From positions 1 to 64,000 of the forward strand of contig JBMNTN010000001.1 in the NCBI GenBank assembly GCA_050945755.1: a stretch of DNA of 64,000 nucleotides. Reading direction: 5' to 3'. The position numbers and the translations under genes are program-made. The stretch's first letter is position 1, and every line of letters starts with the position of its first letter. Shown here in pieces: positions 53,817 through 61,812 of the stretch. Under the pieces are notes generated by a model, which was given only the letters and a program-made list of their open reading frames with translations, made no database searches and was not told the origin of the DNA. Source of the stretch: JAQVXR01 sp050945755. Lineage in GTDB: Bacteria > Bacillota > Dehalobacteriia > Dehalobacteriales > Dehalobacteriaceae.

Positions 53817-53975
53817 ATGCCTTATGTCTGCCCTCAGTGTCAAAAAACAAAAAAACTCCCTGACTATTGCTGTGGAAAATCAATGATTGCGTCAGGATCT
53901 TACTACTGCCCGACATGCGGCAATGCTTCGTCCACAATATCTTCCTGTTGTGGCGAAGAAATGCAAAGAGTATGA
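53817..53975 (+). CDS. small zinc-ribbon-like Cys-rich protein
   Basis: A 52-aa protein with CPQC, YCC, CPTC and SCC clusters, enough for one or two zinc knuckles. GGAGGTGAACCCT precedes the ATG at 53817, and a strong terminator follows at once, so it is a monocistronic gene. Function unknown; it is divergent from prkA. Confidence 0.75.
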   Translation: MPYVCPQCQKTKKLPDYCCGKSMIASGSYYCPTCGNASSTISSCCGEEMQRV

Positions 53976-53976
53976 A

Positions 53977-54000
53977 AAAGCGCCTTCGCAAAGGCGCTTT
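53977..54000 (+). terminator. rho-independent terminator
   Basis: A 10-bp stem AAAGCGCCTT/AAGGCGCTTT with a 4-nt loop, then CTTATTT. Confidence 0.88.
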
Positions 54001-54103
54001 CTTATTTAACAAAAATATCTTTTTATATTTTTATTTTAAACAAACGACTAATTATTCTAAATAATGGTAATAAATAGTATTAAAACTACCTTATGGAGGA
54101 GCC

Positions 54104-54268
54104 ATGGACAGGAAAGCATTAATAAAAACATATATTAAACAAGGAAAAGAATACCAAAAGATGTTGGAGAAAGTCAATTTAAATGGAAGACACAGTGCAA
54201 AAATCGCAGTGATCAAACAAAAATTAGCACGAGCTGAAAGAGCATTGAAAAAAGTTTCTTATCTTTAA
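54104..54268 (+). CDS. small basic helical protein
   Basis: A 54-aa, Lys/Arg-rich product beginning MDRKALIKTYIKQGKEYQKM and ending ALKKVSYL, probably one or two helices. ATGGAGGAGCC supplies an excellent ribosome site and a terminator follows the stop directly, so I accept it although it is short. No family recognised. Confidence 0.7.
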   Translation: MDRKALIKTYIKQGKEYQKMLEKVNLNGRHSAKIAVIKQKLARAERALKKVSYL

Positions 54269-54291
54269 GGCTGAATCAAATTCAGCCTTTT
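54269..54291 (+). terminator. rho-independent terminator
   Basis: GGCTGAAT/ATTCAGCC with a 3-nt loop and T4, one base after the stop of the small basic gene. Confidence 0.85.
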
Positions 54292-54389
54292 ATATTATCA
54301 CCTGCTCTAATAACTTCCTGCGTAGCTTCTGCTGCTAATTCATCATTATTTCCATTACTGCCTGGACTAAATTTTTCTACACCTTTCAT
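54282..54389 (-). CDS. possible 35-aa protein
   Basis: A minus-strand frame MKGVEKFSPGSNGNNDEL... of 35 codons with GGTGG seven bases upstream. The composition (Gly, Asn, Glu, Ala) looks protein-like, and its stop falls in the convergent terminator hairpin. Evidence is thin. Confidence 0.3.
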   Translation of the reverse strand: MKGVEKFSPGSNGNNDELAAEATQEVIRAGDNIKG

Positions 54390-54447
54390 TACGCATTCCA
54401 CCATAATTCTAATCACGCTAAATCTGATAAACAAATGACTTTATAGT

Positions 54448-55473
54448 TTAACAATTTTTGTTTTCTTGATTATATTCTTTTAAAGCTTCAAAAAACGCAT
54501 TAATATTATTTAGAGGCGTGGCAAACGGCAAATCGCACCCGGAGGAAAGGATAAAATTCTTAAACGGTTTCATCTTTTCCAAAAGATCTCTGGTTTCAGC
54601 TTTAATAACTTCCGGGTTTTTCTCGTTCACCATCCTGGAAGGATCAATATTTCCAAAAACCAGAAAATTATTGGGTACCTGGGGAAGAATGTCCTGCATA
54701 TCAACGGCATTTCCAAAACTATATCCTTTTGCTCCTGTTCCAACCATTGAATCTACCATTTGAATAACGCGCCCGCAATTATGCAGAATAACAAAGAAAC
54801 CCTGGTCCTGAACAGTTTCCACCAGTATTTTTACATATTTTGAAGAAAATTCTTCACACTGAGCCGGGGAAAGAAGCCCAGCAGTGGGCTCAGCCAAAAG
54901 AATGCCGTTAGCGCCGGCTTCTTTATATGCTTTTGAATAAGAAATAATGTATTCAGTACATTTCTCCAGCAGAATATGCAAAGTTGCCGGGTCTTTCTTT
55001 AATGTTTTAACAGCTTTTGATAGCCCCATCAAAACAGCAGCCAGAGAGAAAGGTCCTAAAACACCGCCAAAAACTGGCCTGTCATTAAAATACTCTGACG
55101 CTATTGCAGCAGCTTTGATAAATACAGGCGCTCGACCAGATTGAATATTTGGTGGAACCTGCAGGCTTTCCACCGATGCCCGGTCAAAAACAATTCCCCC
55201 TTCCGTTGAAGGAGCTTCAGTATCAGTAAATTTAACTTGACAGCCAAATGCTTCCGCTTCCTTAGTCAGATCCATCCCGGTCATCGAACCTATCATGGCT
55301 GGATACCTTTCTATAACAGCCTTCATTACTTCAAAATGGGATTGGGCATCATTTACTATCTCAATAACTCCCTTATTTACTAGAGGAACAATGGGGAAGA
55401 AAAGAATCGGCATAACTTTTACCTCTGAAGCATCAATAATATCCTGTGCCCATTTGTCCATATTTATTTGCAT
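54448..55473 (-). CDS. uroporphyrinogen decarboxylase-fold methyltransferase (MtaA/CmuA type)
   Basis: A 341-aa URO-D superfamily protein. The zinc site of the methyl-transfer branch is visible as LHNCGR followed much later by SSGCDLP, which fits MtaA/CmuA-type methylcobamide-thiol methyltransferases rather than heme-pathway HemE. GAGGTGAAG precedes the ATG at 55473. No corrinoid protein or activase gene is adjacent, so partner and substrate are unknown. Confidence 0.85.
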   Translation of the reverse strand: MQINMDKWAQDIIDASEVKVMPILFFPIVPLVNKGVIEIVNDAQSHFEVMKAVIERYPAMIGSMTGMDLTKEAEAFGCQVKFTDTEAPSTEGGIVFDRASVESLQVPPNIQSGRAPVFIKAAAIASEYFNDRPVFGGVLGPFSLAAVLMGLSKAVKTLKKDPATLHILLEKCTEYIISYSKAYKEAGANGILLAEPTAGLLSPAQCEEFSSKYVKILVETVQDQGFFVILHNCGRVIQMVDSMVGTGAKGYSFGNAVDMQDILPQVPNNFLVFGNIDPSRMVNEKNPEVIKAETRDLLEKMKPFKNFILSSGCDLPFATPLNNINAFFEALKEYNQENKNC

Positions 55474-55724
55474 AACAAACTTCACCTCTATTAATAATTA
55501 TCGCATAACACATTATTAACAATACAACTCATCTTTCCTACCAACGGCGTAAGCTCGATCCTTGAAGTTTCCCATGACCAGTATTATATCAGATATTCCA
55601 AGTAACAACCAGATGCTTAAGTCCCATGTTGATATTTTAGCCCAGATGAATCTTTTAAAAATGCTACTCAAATGCAATTTTCTCTTACAGTTTTGAACAT
55701 AATAAAACATGAGGAGGCGATATA

Positions 55725-55892
55725 TTGGCAAAAAATAAGTTTAAAGAAAGATCCCAGCAATCACCTGTGGAGAATCATTATACGGCGGCCTGGGCTAATA
55801 TCGAAAAAACAAAATTTATATCTCAGGTTACCCAGCCCAGTGAAATTGAAGCGGACTATGCCAAAGAATGGGTTGAGGAAAACCAAAAATAA
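55725..55892 (+). CDS. DUF3787-like small spore protein
   Basis: A 55-aa protein starting at a TTG with GAGGAGGCGATATA upstream. The core NHYTAAWANIEKTK and the C-terminal AKEWVEENQK resemble DUF3787 proteins, known from clostridial spore surfaces (recalled, not searched). A terminator follows the stop. It is convergent with the pyruvate:ferredoxin oxidoreductase gene. Confidence 0.72.
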   Translation: MAKNKFKERSQQSPVENHYTAAWANIEKTKFISQVTQPSEIEADYAKEWVEENQK

Positions 55893-55893
55893 G

Positions 55894-55914
55894 AATCCCA
55901 CTGCGGGGATTTTT
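55894..55914 (+). terminator. rho-independent terminator
   Basis: AATCCC/GGGATT with a 6-nt loop running into T5, directly after the DUF3787-like gene. Confidence 0.75.
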
Positions 55915-55941
55915 GCCGGTTTGTTGAAGTGCCATTCTATT

Positions 55942-55985
55942 AGAAAGGGTATTTAAGTTTTTGAAAAAACTTAAATACCCTTTCT
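55942..55985. terminator. 21-bp perfect hairpin between convergent genes
   Basis: Arms at 42-62 and 65-85 of this stretch (GAAAGGGTATTTAAG and CTTAAATACCCTTTC are the inner parts) pair perfectly. It lies between two convergent genes and may terminate both; the plus strand continues TTTG. It is longer than the other terminators here. Confidence 0.6.
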
Positions 55986-56040
55986 TTGATCAAGACTCCT
56001 TGCTCCATGGGTTATTGGAAATTTAAGCAGCTCCCAAAAA

Positions 56041-59000
56041 CTATTGCTCTGCCAGCCGTCGGTAAATATTGTACCTTTCAACGGCATTTTTTGCCGCTTC
56101 CCGAACGATTTCATCAGGTGTAGTCCGGTACCTGATTTCACCGCGCACGAAATCTGTATACGATGCCGTCGGTTCTTTGGAATCCAAAATAAACGGGTTC
56201 TTCCCTTCCCCCTTTAAAAGAGGATTGTAGCGGTAAAGATGCCAATATCCTGCTTCCACCGCCTTCTTTTCTTCCGCAATACTGGTCCCCATTCCTGTTT
56301 TGATCCCGTGATTTATGCACGGAGAATAAGCAATAATGAGAGAGGGGCCGGGGTAGCTTTCCGCTTCCACAAAAGCCTTTATCGTCTGATTCATATTTGC
56401 CCCCATGGCAATCTGAGCCACATAAACGTAACCATAGCTGATCGCCATCAGTCCCAGATCTTTCTTCCTGACCCGTTTTCCCCCGGCAGCGAATTTGGCC
56501 ACCGCCCCGGTGGGAGTGGACTTGGACGATTGGCCTCCGGTATTGGAATAAACCTCTGTATCCAGCACCAGGATGTTAACATCATCTCCTAAGGCAAGCA
56601 CATGGTCCAGCCCGCCGTAGCCGATGTCATAAGCCCAGCCGTCACCGCCGATTGCCCACTGAGATTGTTTGATCAGGAAATCCTTTTTCTCTAATATTTC
56701 CCGGAAAGCAGGATCCTCTCCCCTTGATTTCAAAAGGGGCAGCAATCTATAAGCCGCTTTCTTGGAGCCTTCTCCGTCTTCTTTATGATCCAGCCATTCA
56801 CGCATCGCTTCCTGCAGATCGCTTCCGATATCGGTTTTCAGAGCATCGCGCATCAGATCGGCCAACCTTTCCCGGATCTGTTTCACTCCCAAAAACATGC
56901 CGTAACCGTACTCAGCATTGTCTTCAAAAAGTGAATTAGCCCAAGCAGGTCCCCTTCCCTCCGGGTTCTTTGTATATGGGAAGGATGGAACGCTCGCCCC
57001 ATAAATTGAAGAACAACCTGTGGCATTGGCGATCATCATTCGATCCCCGAATAATTGGGTCAAGAGCTTGATGTACGGGGTCTCACCGCAGCCCGGGCAG
57101 GCACCATGAAACTCAAACAAAGGCTGGGCAAACTGGCTGCCCTTAACAGTAGCAGTATTCACCAGATGGCTCTTTTCACTGACTGTGCGGGCAAACTCCC
57201 AGTTTTCACTTTCCATTTTAATTTCTTCTTCTGCCGGCTTCATAATGAGAGCTTTTCCCTTGGCAGGGCAGACATCCGCACAGACGCCGCAGCCGGTGCA
57301 ATCCAAAGGACTTACCTGGATCCGGTATTGGAATCCCGCCAGTTCTTTTCCTGCCGCTTTTTTGGTTTTAAAGGTATCGGGAGCTTTTTCCACTTCCGAT
57401 TCATCAAGGAGGAATGGCCGGACGACCGCATGGGGACAAAAATATGAACACTGGTTGCACTGAATGCACTTGTCGATCTGCCACTCCGGAATCAGGACAG
57501 CAATACCCCTTTTTTCGTAGCGGGTCGTGCTTAAGGGAAAGGTACCGTCTTCCCTGCCTTCAAAAGCGCTTACCGGGAGCTCATCTCCTTCGTGCCTAGC
57601 AATTGGTCTTTGAATGTTTTTCACAAATTCCGGTTCACCTTTCAAAGGCAGATCTTCCTCAACAGCATCGGCCCAAGCTTTGGGCACCTCAACTTTAATT
57701 AATGCCTCAATTCCTTTGTCCACAGCAGTCTGATTCATTTCAACAATATTTCTGCCCTTTTTCCCGTAAGACTTTTCCACTGATTCTTTCAGGTATTTGA
57801 CTGCATCCTCAACAGGAATCACATTTGCCACCTTGAAAAACGCCGCCTGCATAATCATATTGATCCTGTTTCCCAGCCCAATTTCCGAAGCAATAGACAC
57901 AGCGTCAATCACATAAAAATTAATACTATTTTGGGCAATAAATCTACGCATAGATGCCGGTATTTTATCTTCTAGTTCGTTCTGCCCCCATGGACAGTTC
58001 AGGACAAAAACCCCGCCCTTTTTCAGTCCTTTCAAAAGGTCAAAATGATTGACGTAAGAGCTGTTATGACAGGCAATGTAATCAGCATCGTAAACCAAAT
58101 AAGGAGACTTAATAGGCTTTTTACCAAACCTGAGGTGGGAGACAGTTGACCCGCCGGACTTTTTGCTGTCATAAGAAAAGTAGGCCTGAACATAATAGTC
58201 GGTATGGTCCCCGATAATTTTCACCGCCGTCTTATTGGCACCCACAGTACCGTCAGACCCCAAGCCCCAGAATTTACAATTAATCGTCCCTTCCGGAGTG
58301 GTGTTGATGATTTCTCCTTCCGGCAGCGAGGTATTAGTCACATCATCCACAATGCCAATGGTAAACCGGTCTTTGGGCGCATCCTCTTGCAGGTTGCGAA
58401 AAACAGAAAGGAACTGGGACGGTCTAGTGTCTTTTGAACCAAGACCGTATCGCCCCCCGACGATCACCGGTTTTTGGGGTGCGGTGTAAAAAAGATGGAC
58501 AATATCCTGGTAGAGCGGTTCTCCAAGAGCACCCGGTTCTTTGGTACGGTCAAGGACGGCAATTTTCTTCACTGTTTTGGGCAAAACATCAAAGAAGTGT
58601 TTGGCAGAAAACGGCCGGTAGAGGCGGACCCGAATCGACCCAACCTTTTCCCCTTTAGCAGTTAAATAATCCACAGTTTCATCAATGGCATCACAAGCCG
58701 ACCCCATTGCTACAATGACATATTCCGCATCCGGTGCCCCGTAATAATCAAACAGGCGATAAGGCCGCCCTGTAATCCGTGTAATTTCCTCCATGTAATG
58801 CTCAACAATTTCCGGCACCCGGTCATAAAACCTGTTTGAAGCTTCCCGATTCTGGAAATAGATGTCCGGATTTTGAGCCGTTCCCCGAATCACCGGATGT
58901 TCCGGATTGAGAGCCCGGTTTCTGAATTCCCTAATGGCATTGTGGTCTACTATTTGGGCAAGGTCATCATAATTAATAGTTTCAATCTTTTGATACTCAT

Positions 59001-59532
59001 GAGATGTGCGGAACCCATCAAAGAAATGGACAAAGGGTATCCGGGATTTAATGGCCGAGAGGTGGGCAACACAACCCAAATCCATTGCTTCCTGAACATT
59101 GGCTGAGGCCAGAAAGGCACATCCTGTCTGGCGGCAGGCCATCACGTCCTGGTGGTCACCGAAAATTGATAACGCATGAGACGCAAGAGCCCGGGCAGTA
59201 ACGTGAAGTACCCCGGGAAGAAGTTCTCCGGCCATTTTATACATATTAGGTATCATCAAAAGCAAACCTTGGGATGCGGTATATGTTGTAGTCAAAGCCC
59301 CTGCTCCCAGGGAACCGTGCATAGCACCGGCCGCTCCTGCCTCCGACTGCATCTCCACCAGACGAACCGGCTGACCAAAAATATTTTTCTTACCTTGGAG
59401 CGACCATTCATCAACATTTTCTGCCATCGGCGAGGACGGAGTAATGGGATAGATCGCCGCCACTTCCGTAAATGCATACGAAGCATAGGCAGCAGCCTCA
59501 TTCCCGTCCATCGTCTTAAAAACCTTTGCCAA
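56041..59532 (-). CDS. nifJ: pyruvate:ferredoxin (flavodoxin) oxidoreductase
   Basis: A homodimeric-type single-chain enzyme of 1163 aa that turns pyruvate and CoA into acetyl-CoA, CO2 and reduced ferredoxin. Domain I has YPITPSSPMAE. Two [4Fe-4S] ferredoxin motifs are CIQCNQCSYFCP and CTGCGVCADVCP. The proximal cluster has CPGCGETPY, and the TPP site is GDGWAYDIGYGG. The start is a TTG with AGGAGGGCTTAAAT upstream. It stands alone and marks fermentative or acetogenic anaerobic metabolism. Confidence 0.97.
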   Translation of the reverse strand: MAKVFKTMDGNEAAAYASYAFTEVAAIYPITPSSPMAENVDEWSLQGKKNIFGQPVRLVEMQSEAGAAGAMHGSLGAGALTTTYTASQGLLLMIPNMYKMAGELLPGVLHVTARALASHALSIFGDHQDVMACRQTGCAFLASANVQEAMDLGCVAHLSAIKSRIPFVHFFDGFRTSHEYQKIETINYDDLAQIVDHNAIREFRNRALNPEHPVIRGTAQNPDIYFQNREASNRFYDRVPEIVEHYMEEITRITGRPYRLFDYYGAPDAEYVIVAMGSACDAIDETVDYLTAKGEKVGSIRVRLYRPFSAKHFFDVLPKTVKKIAVLDRTKEPGALGEPLYQDIVHLFYTAPQKPVIVGGRYGLGSKDTRPSQFLSVFRNLQEDAPKDRFTIGIVDDVTNTSLPEGEIINTTPEGTINCKFWGLGSDGTVGANKTAVKIIGDHTDYYVQAYFSYDSKKSGGSTVSHLRFGKKPIKSPYLVYDADYIACHNSSYVNHFDLLKGLKKGGVFVLNCPWGQNELEDKIPASMRRFIAQNSINFYVIDAVSIASEIGLGNRINMIMQAAFFKVANVIPVEDAVKYLKESVEKSYGKKGRNIVEMNQTAVDKGIEALIKVEVPKAWADAVEEDLPLKGEPEFVKNIQRPIARHEGDELPVSAFEGREDGTFPLSTTRYEKRGIAVLIPEWQIDKCIQCNQCSYFCPHAVVRPFLLDESEVEKAPDTFKTKKAAGKELAGFQYRIQVSPLDCTGCGVCADVCPAKGKALIMKPAEEEIKMESENWEFARTVSEKSHLVNTATVKGSQFAQPLFEFHGACPGCGETPYIKLLTQLFGDRMMIANATGCSSIYGASVPSFPYTKNPEGRGPAWANSLFEDNAEYGYGMFLGVKQIRERLADLMRDALKTDIGSDLQEAMREWLDHKEDGEGSKKAAYRLLPLLKSRGEDPAFREILEKKDFLIKQSQWAIGGDGWAYDIGYGGLDHVLALGDDVNILVLDTEVYSNTGGQSSKSTPTGAVAKFAAGGKRVRKKDLGLMAISYGYVYVAQIAMGANMNQTIKAFVEAESYPGPSLIIAYSPCINHGIKTGMGTSIAEEKKAVEAGYWHLYRYNPLLKGEGKNPFILDSKEPTASYTDFVRGEIRYRTTPDEIVREAAKNAVERYNIYRRLAEQ

Positions 59533-59812
59533 ATTTAAGCCCTCCTAACGGTTGGGTTTTTAGTTCTGCTAACTTTTATTATTTGGCAGAAAATAATTAT
59601 CATGCATCGGAAGAAAAAAGAAACGCCTTTGCGGCTGGGTGGCCGAAAAGGCAAGAAATTTTTTACCACTTAACTGTCACCGGATCTTTAGAGATACTGA
59701 TACACGAGTATGTACTGCGTAGGATTTATCACCCTTAATAATTTATTCCTAATAAAAAGGAAATACTTTTTTTATATAGAACTTAACCCCTAAAATTTGG
59801 GAGATGAAATAC

Positions 59813-60013
59813 ATGCCGGTAATTATTTTTGAGGGCCCCAAAATGACAAAAGAGCAAAAAGAAGAATTAGTTAAGGAGTTTGCAACTTCTGCAAGCCGAA
59901 TTACCAGTATACCCCCGGAAGCCATTGTTACCTTAATAAAAGAATCCAACCCCGAAAATGTAGGATTAGGGACAACCCTCCTAGCAGATAAATTAAAAAA
60001 TAACCAAAAATAG
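59813..60013 (+). CDS. 4-oxalocrotonate tautomerase-family protein
   Basis: A 66-aa tautomerase. It starts MPVIIFEGPKMTKEQKEELV, so the catalytic Pro is exposed after Met removal. GGGAGATGAAATAC precedes the ATG at 59813. Many such small proteins have unknown substrates. A terminator follows. Confidence 0.88.
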   Translation: MPVIIFEGPKMTKEQKEELVKEFATSASRITSIPPEAIVTLIKESNPENVGLGTTLLADKLKNNQK

Positions 60014-60017
60014 TCAA

Positions 60018-60046
60018 GGGATACATTCAGTATCCCCTGATTATTT
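60018..60046 (+). terminator. rho-independent terminator
   Basis: GGGATAC/GTATCCC with a 5-nt loop, then CTGATTATTTT. Confidence 0.75.
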
Positions 60047-60169
60047 TCGGCTTGCCTCTATCAGTCAAACTGATTTCCCACCTCTTTATGCACTAAGGCA
60101 ATTGCCACGGCAGAAACACCCCGCCGGAAAGATTGCAAATCACACTTTTCTTTTTTGCGATTTCCCGCA

Positions 60170-60709
60170 TCAATCATTATAAGCTTCCGGCTTTAACACC
60201 GCCACATAAGGCAGGTTGCGATATTTTTCTGCATAGTCCAAACCATACCCAACAGCAAACTCATCAGGGATGTCGTAACCGTTAAAATCCGCTTCCATCT
60301 TCACCTTACGCCGGGAAGGTTTATTCAGAAAGGTACACACCTTTAAACTAGCGGGCTTGCGGGCACGCAAAATTTCCATTAAATAATTCAAAGTAAGTCC
60401 TGTATCAATTATATCTTCCACAACCAGCACGTCACGGCCTTCAATATCTACATCCAGGTCCTTTAAAATCCGGACCGCACCGGACGATTCCGTGGAATGT
60501 CCATAGCTGGATACTTCCATAAAGTCAATTTCCAGGGGAAGATCGATTGCTCGGATCAAATCACTCATAAAAACTATGGAACCTTTAAGAATTCCCACAA
60601 CTAACAATTGTTTGCCTCGATAATCTTCTGATATAGCCCGGCCAAGTTCCCCAACTTTTTGCCTAATCTCTTCCTCTGTAACCAGAATCCTTTTTAAATC
60701 CTTTTTCAA
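60170..60709 (-). CDS. hpt: hypoxanthine phosphoribosyltransferase
   Basis: A purine salvage enzyme of 179 aa. The PRPP-binding motif is VLVVEDIIDTGLTL, with the flexible-loop residues SSYGHST and the terminal base-binding VGYGLDYAEKYRNLPY. The start is a TTG with GAGGATTATCT upstream. A small 38-codon frame overlaps its stop but is doubtful. Confidence 0.95.
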   Translation of the reverse strand: MKKDLKRILVTEEEIRQKVGELGRAISEDYRGKQLLVVGILKGSIVFMSDLIRAIDLPLEIDFMEVSSYGHSTESSGAVRILKDLDVDIEGRDVLVVEDIIDTGLTLNYLMEILRARKPASLKVCTFLNKPSRRKVKMEADFNGYDIPDEFAVGYGLDYAEKYRNLPYVAVLKPEAYND

Positions 60710-60983
60710 AGATAATCCTCCTCAACACCGGCTTATATTATTGCAACAAATTTTTTTAAATTCGGTAAAGCCTGATGAAATTCCTTTTCCGTTAAAAAAT
60801 TTGTCACCCTACACTGACATATTATTTCGCGCCTGCTCGTAAATATATCTTGAAGCAAGTTCTTAACTCAAATGAAGACATTTTCCTCCATCTGAGTTAA
60901 AACCTCGAATGCTCAAATCCATCGTTTTTTTGAAATCATTCCTGAAAAAACAGGGATGGGATTTTGAATAAGGAGGATGCTGC

Positions 60984-61709
60984 ATGACAGAAAATAAATC
61001 ATTTTGGAAAAATTTTTTACAACCCCGCCGGGTCGGATTCTTAGTTGCAGGAATTCTGCTTTTGCTAATCGCTTATTGGGGGATTTTGTATATCATAGAA
61101 GCAACAAAAATTGTTCCTGAAGAACTGTTACCCGCCTCCATTGATAAAACTATGGCGGCTGAAACATATCGATTTCATACAAAATCGGTAATCACCATGG
61201 ACACCAATGAAAAAGTGTTAAGTGACATTCAGGGAGAAAAAGCAGGTTCGGAAGATCTTCACGTAAGCGGAAATATGTTGGATACGGAGATCGATGTTTA
61301 TCAAATCGGGGACACTACTTACCGCCTTGATTCCATGACCAACAAATGGATCGTCATTGAAAACAACTCTATTTTCCGGGAGTCATTATTGATGGCGGAA
61401 CTTAATCCCCTATCCAACTTTCAATTCCGTCAATTGATTTCAATTTCATATTTAGGCAAGGAAAAAATTGACGGAAGAAAAACCTACAAAATTGAGTGCA
61501 TCCCGCAAATCAAGAACCAATGGCTAAACAGTTATTTCAAAAATCTTAAGTATATTATCTGGATCGATAAAAAAGATAAGCTGATAAAAAAAGCGATTGT
61601 CACCGCTAAATCTAAGGAGAAAGATACCGGCGGGCTGCAAATGGAAGTAAACCTTTATGACTATGGGGAAAAAATCGAAATTAAACCTCCTGTTCAACCT
61701 AACCTTTAA
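60984..61709 (+). CDS. membrane-anchored protein, LolA/LppX-like fold possible
   Basis: A 241-aa protein with one N-terminal membrane helix (about residues 17-37) and an extracytoplasmic domain made of beta-strand-like segments (TYRFHTKSVITMDTNEK, VYQIGDTTYRLDSMTNKW, TYKIECIPQIKN, KYIIWIDKKDKLIKK). The strand pattern, with an amphipathic shell and a final basic strand, recalls lipoprotein-carrier folds such as LolA or DUF6612-like proteins, but I cannot assign a family. AATAAGGAGGATGCTGC precedes the ATG. Plus strand, convergent with groEL. Confidence 0.72.
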   Translation: MTENKSFWKNFLQPRRVGFLVAGILLLLIAYWGILYIIEATKIVPEELLPASIDKTMAAETYRFHTKSVITMDTNEKVLSDIQGEKAGSEDLHVSGNMLDTEIDVYQIGDTTYRLDSMTNKWIVIENNSIFRESLLMAELNPLSNFQFRQLISISYLGKEKIDGRKTYKIECIPQIKNQWLNSYFKNLKYIIWIDKKDKLIKKAIVTAKSKEKDTGGLQMEVNLYDYGEKIEIKPPVQPNL

Positions 61710-61721
61710 TATCATTATCAA

Positions 61722-61770
61722 GAAAACTTGGCTTGGGCCAAGTCACTGACACAGGCAGAAGGTTTTGTAG
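61722..61770. repeat. dispersed ~48-bp repeat, copy C
   Basis: GAAAACTTGGCTTGGGCCAA begins it. It shares CCAAGTC, CTGACACAGGCAGAAG and GTAG with the other copies and carries a stem ACTTGGC/GCCAAGT. It lies just beyond the groEL terminator. Confidence 0.75.
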
Positions 61771-61774
61771 AATG

Positions 61775-61805
61775 AAAAAACCGGGCAGCAATTAGCTGCC
61801 CGGTT
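61775..61805 (-). terminator. rho-independent terminator after groEL
   Basis: The minus strand has an 11-bp stem AACCGGGCAGC/GCTGCCCGGTT followed by T6. Confidence 0.92.
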
Positions 61806-61812
61806 GTTGGTT

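Noticed and set aside
60055..60170. 38-codon minus-strand frame overlapping the hpt stop
   Set aside because: Only a poor ribosome site, no recognisable sequence and no terminator; probably chance.
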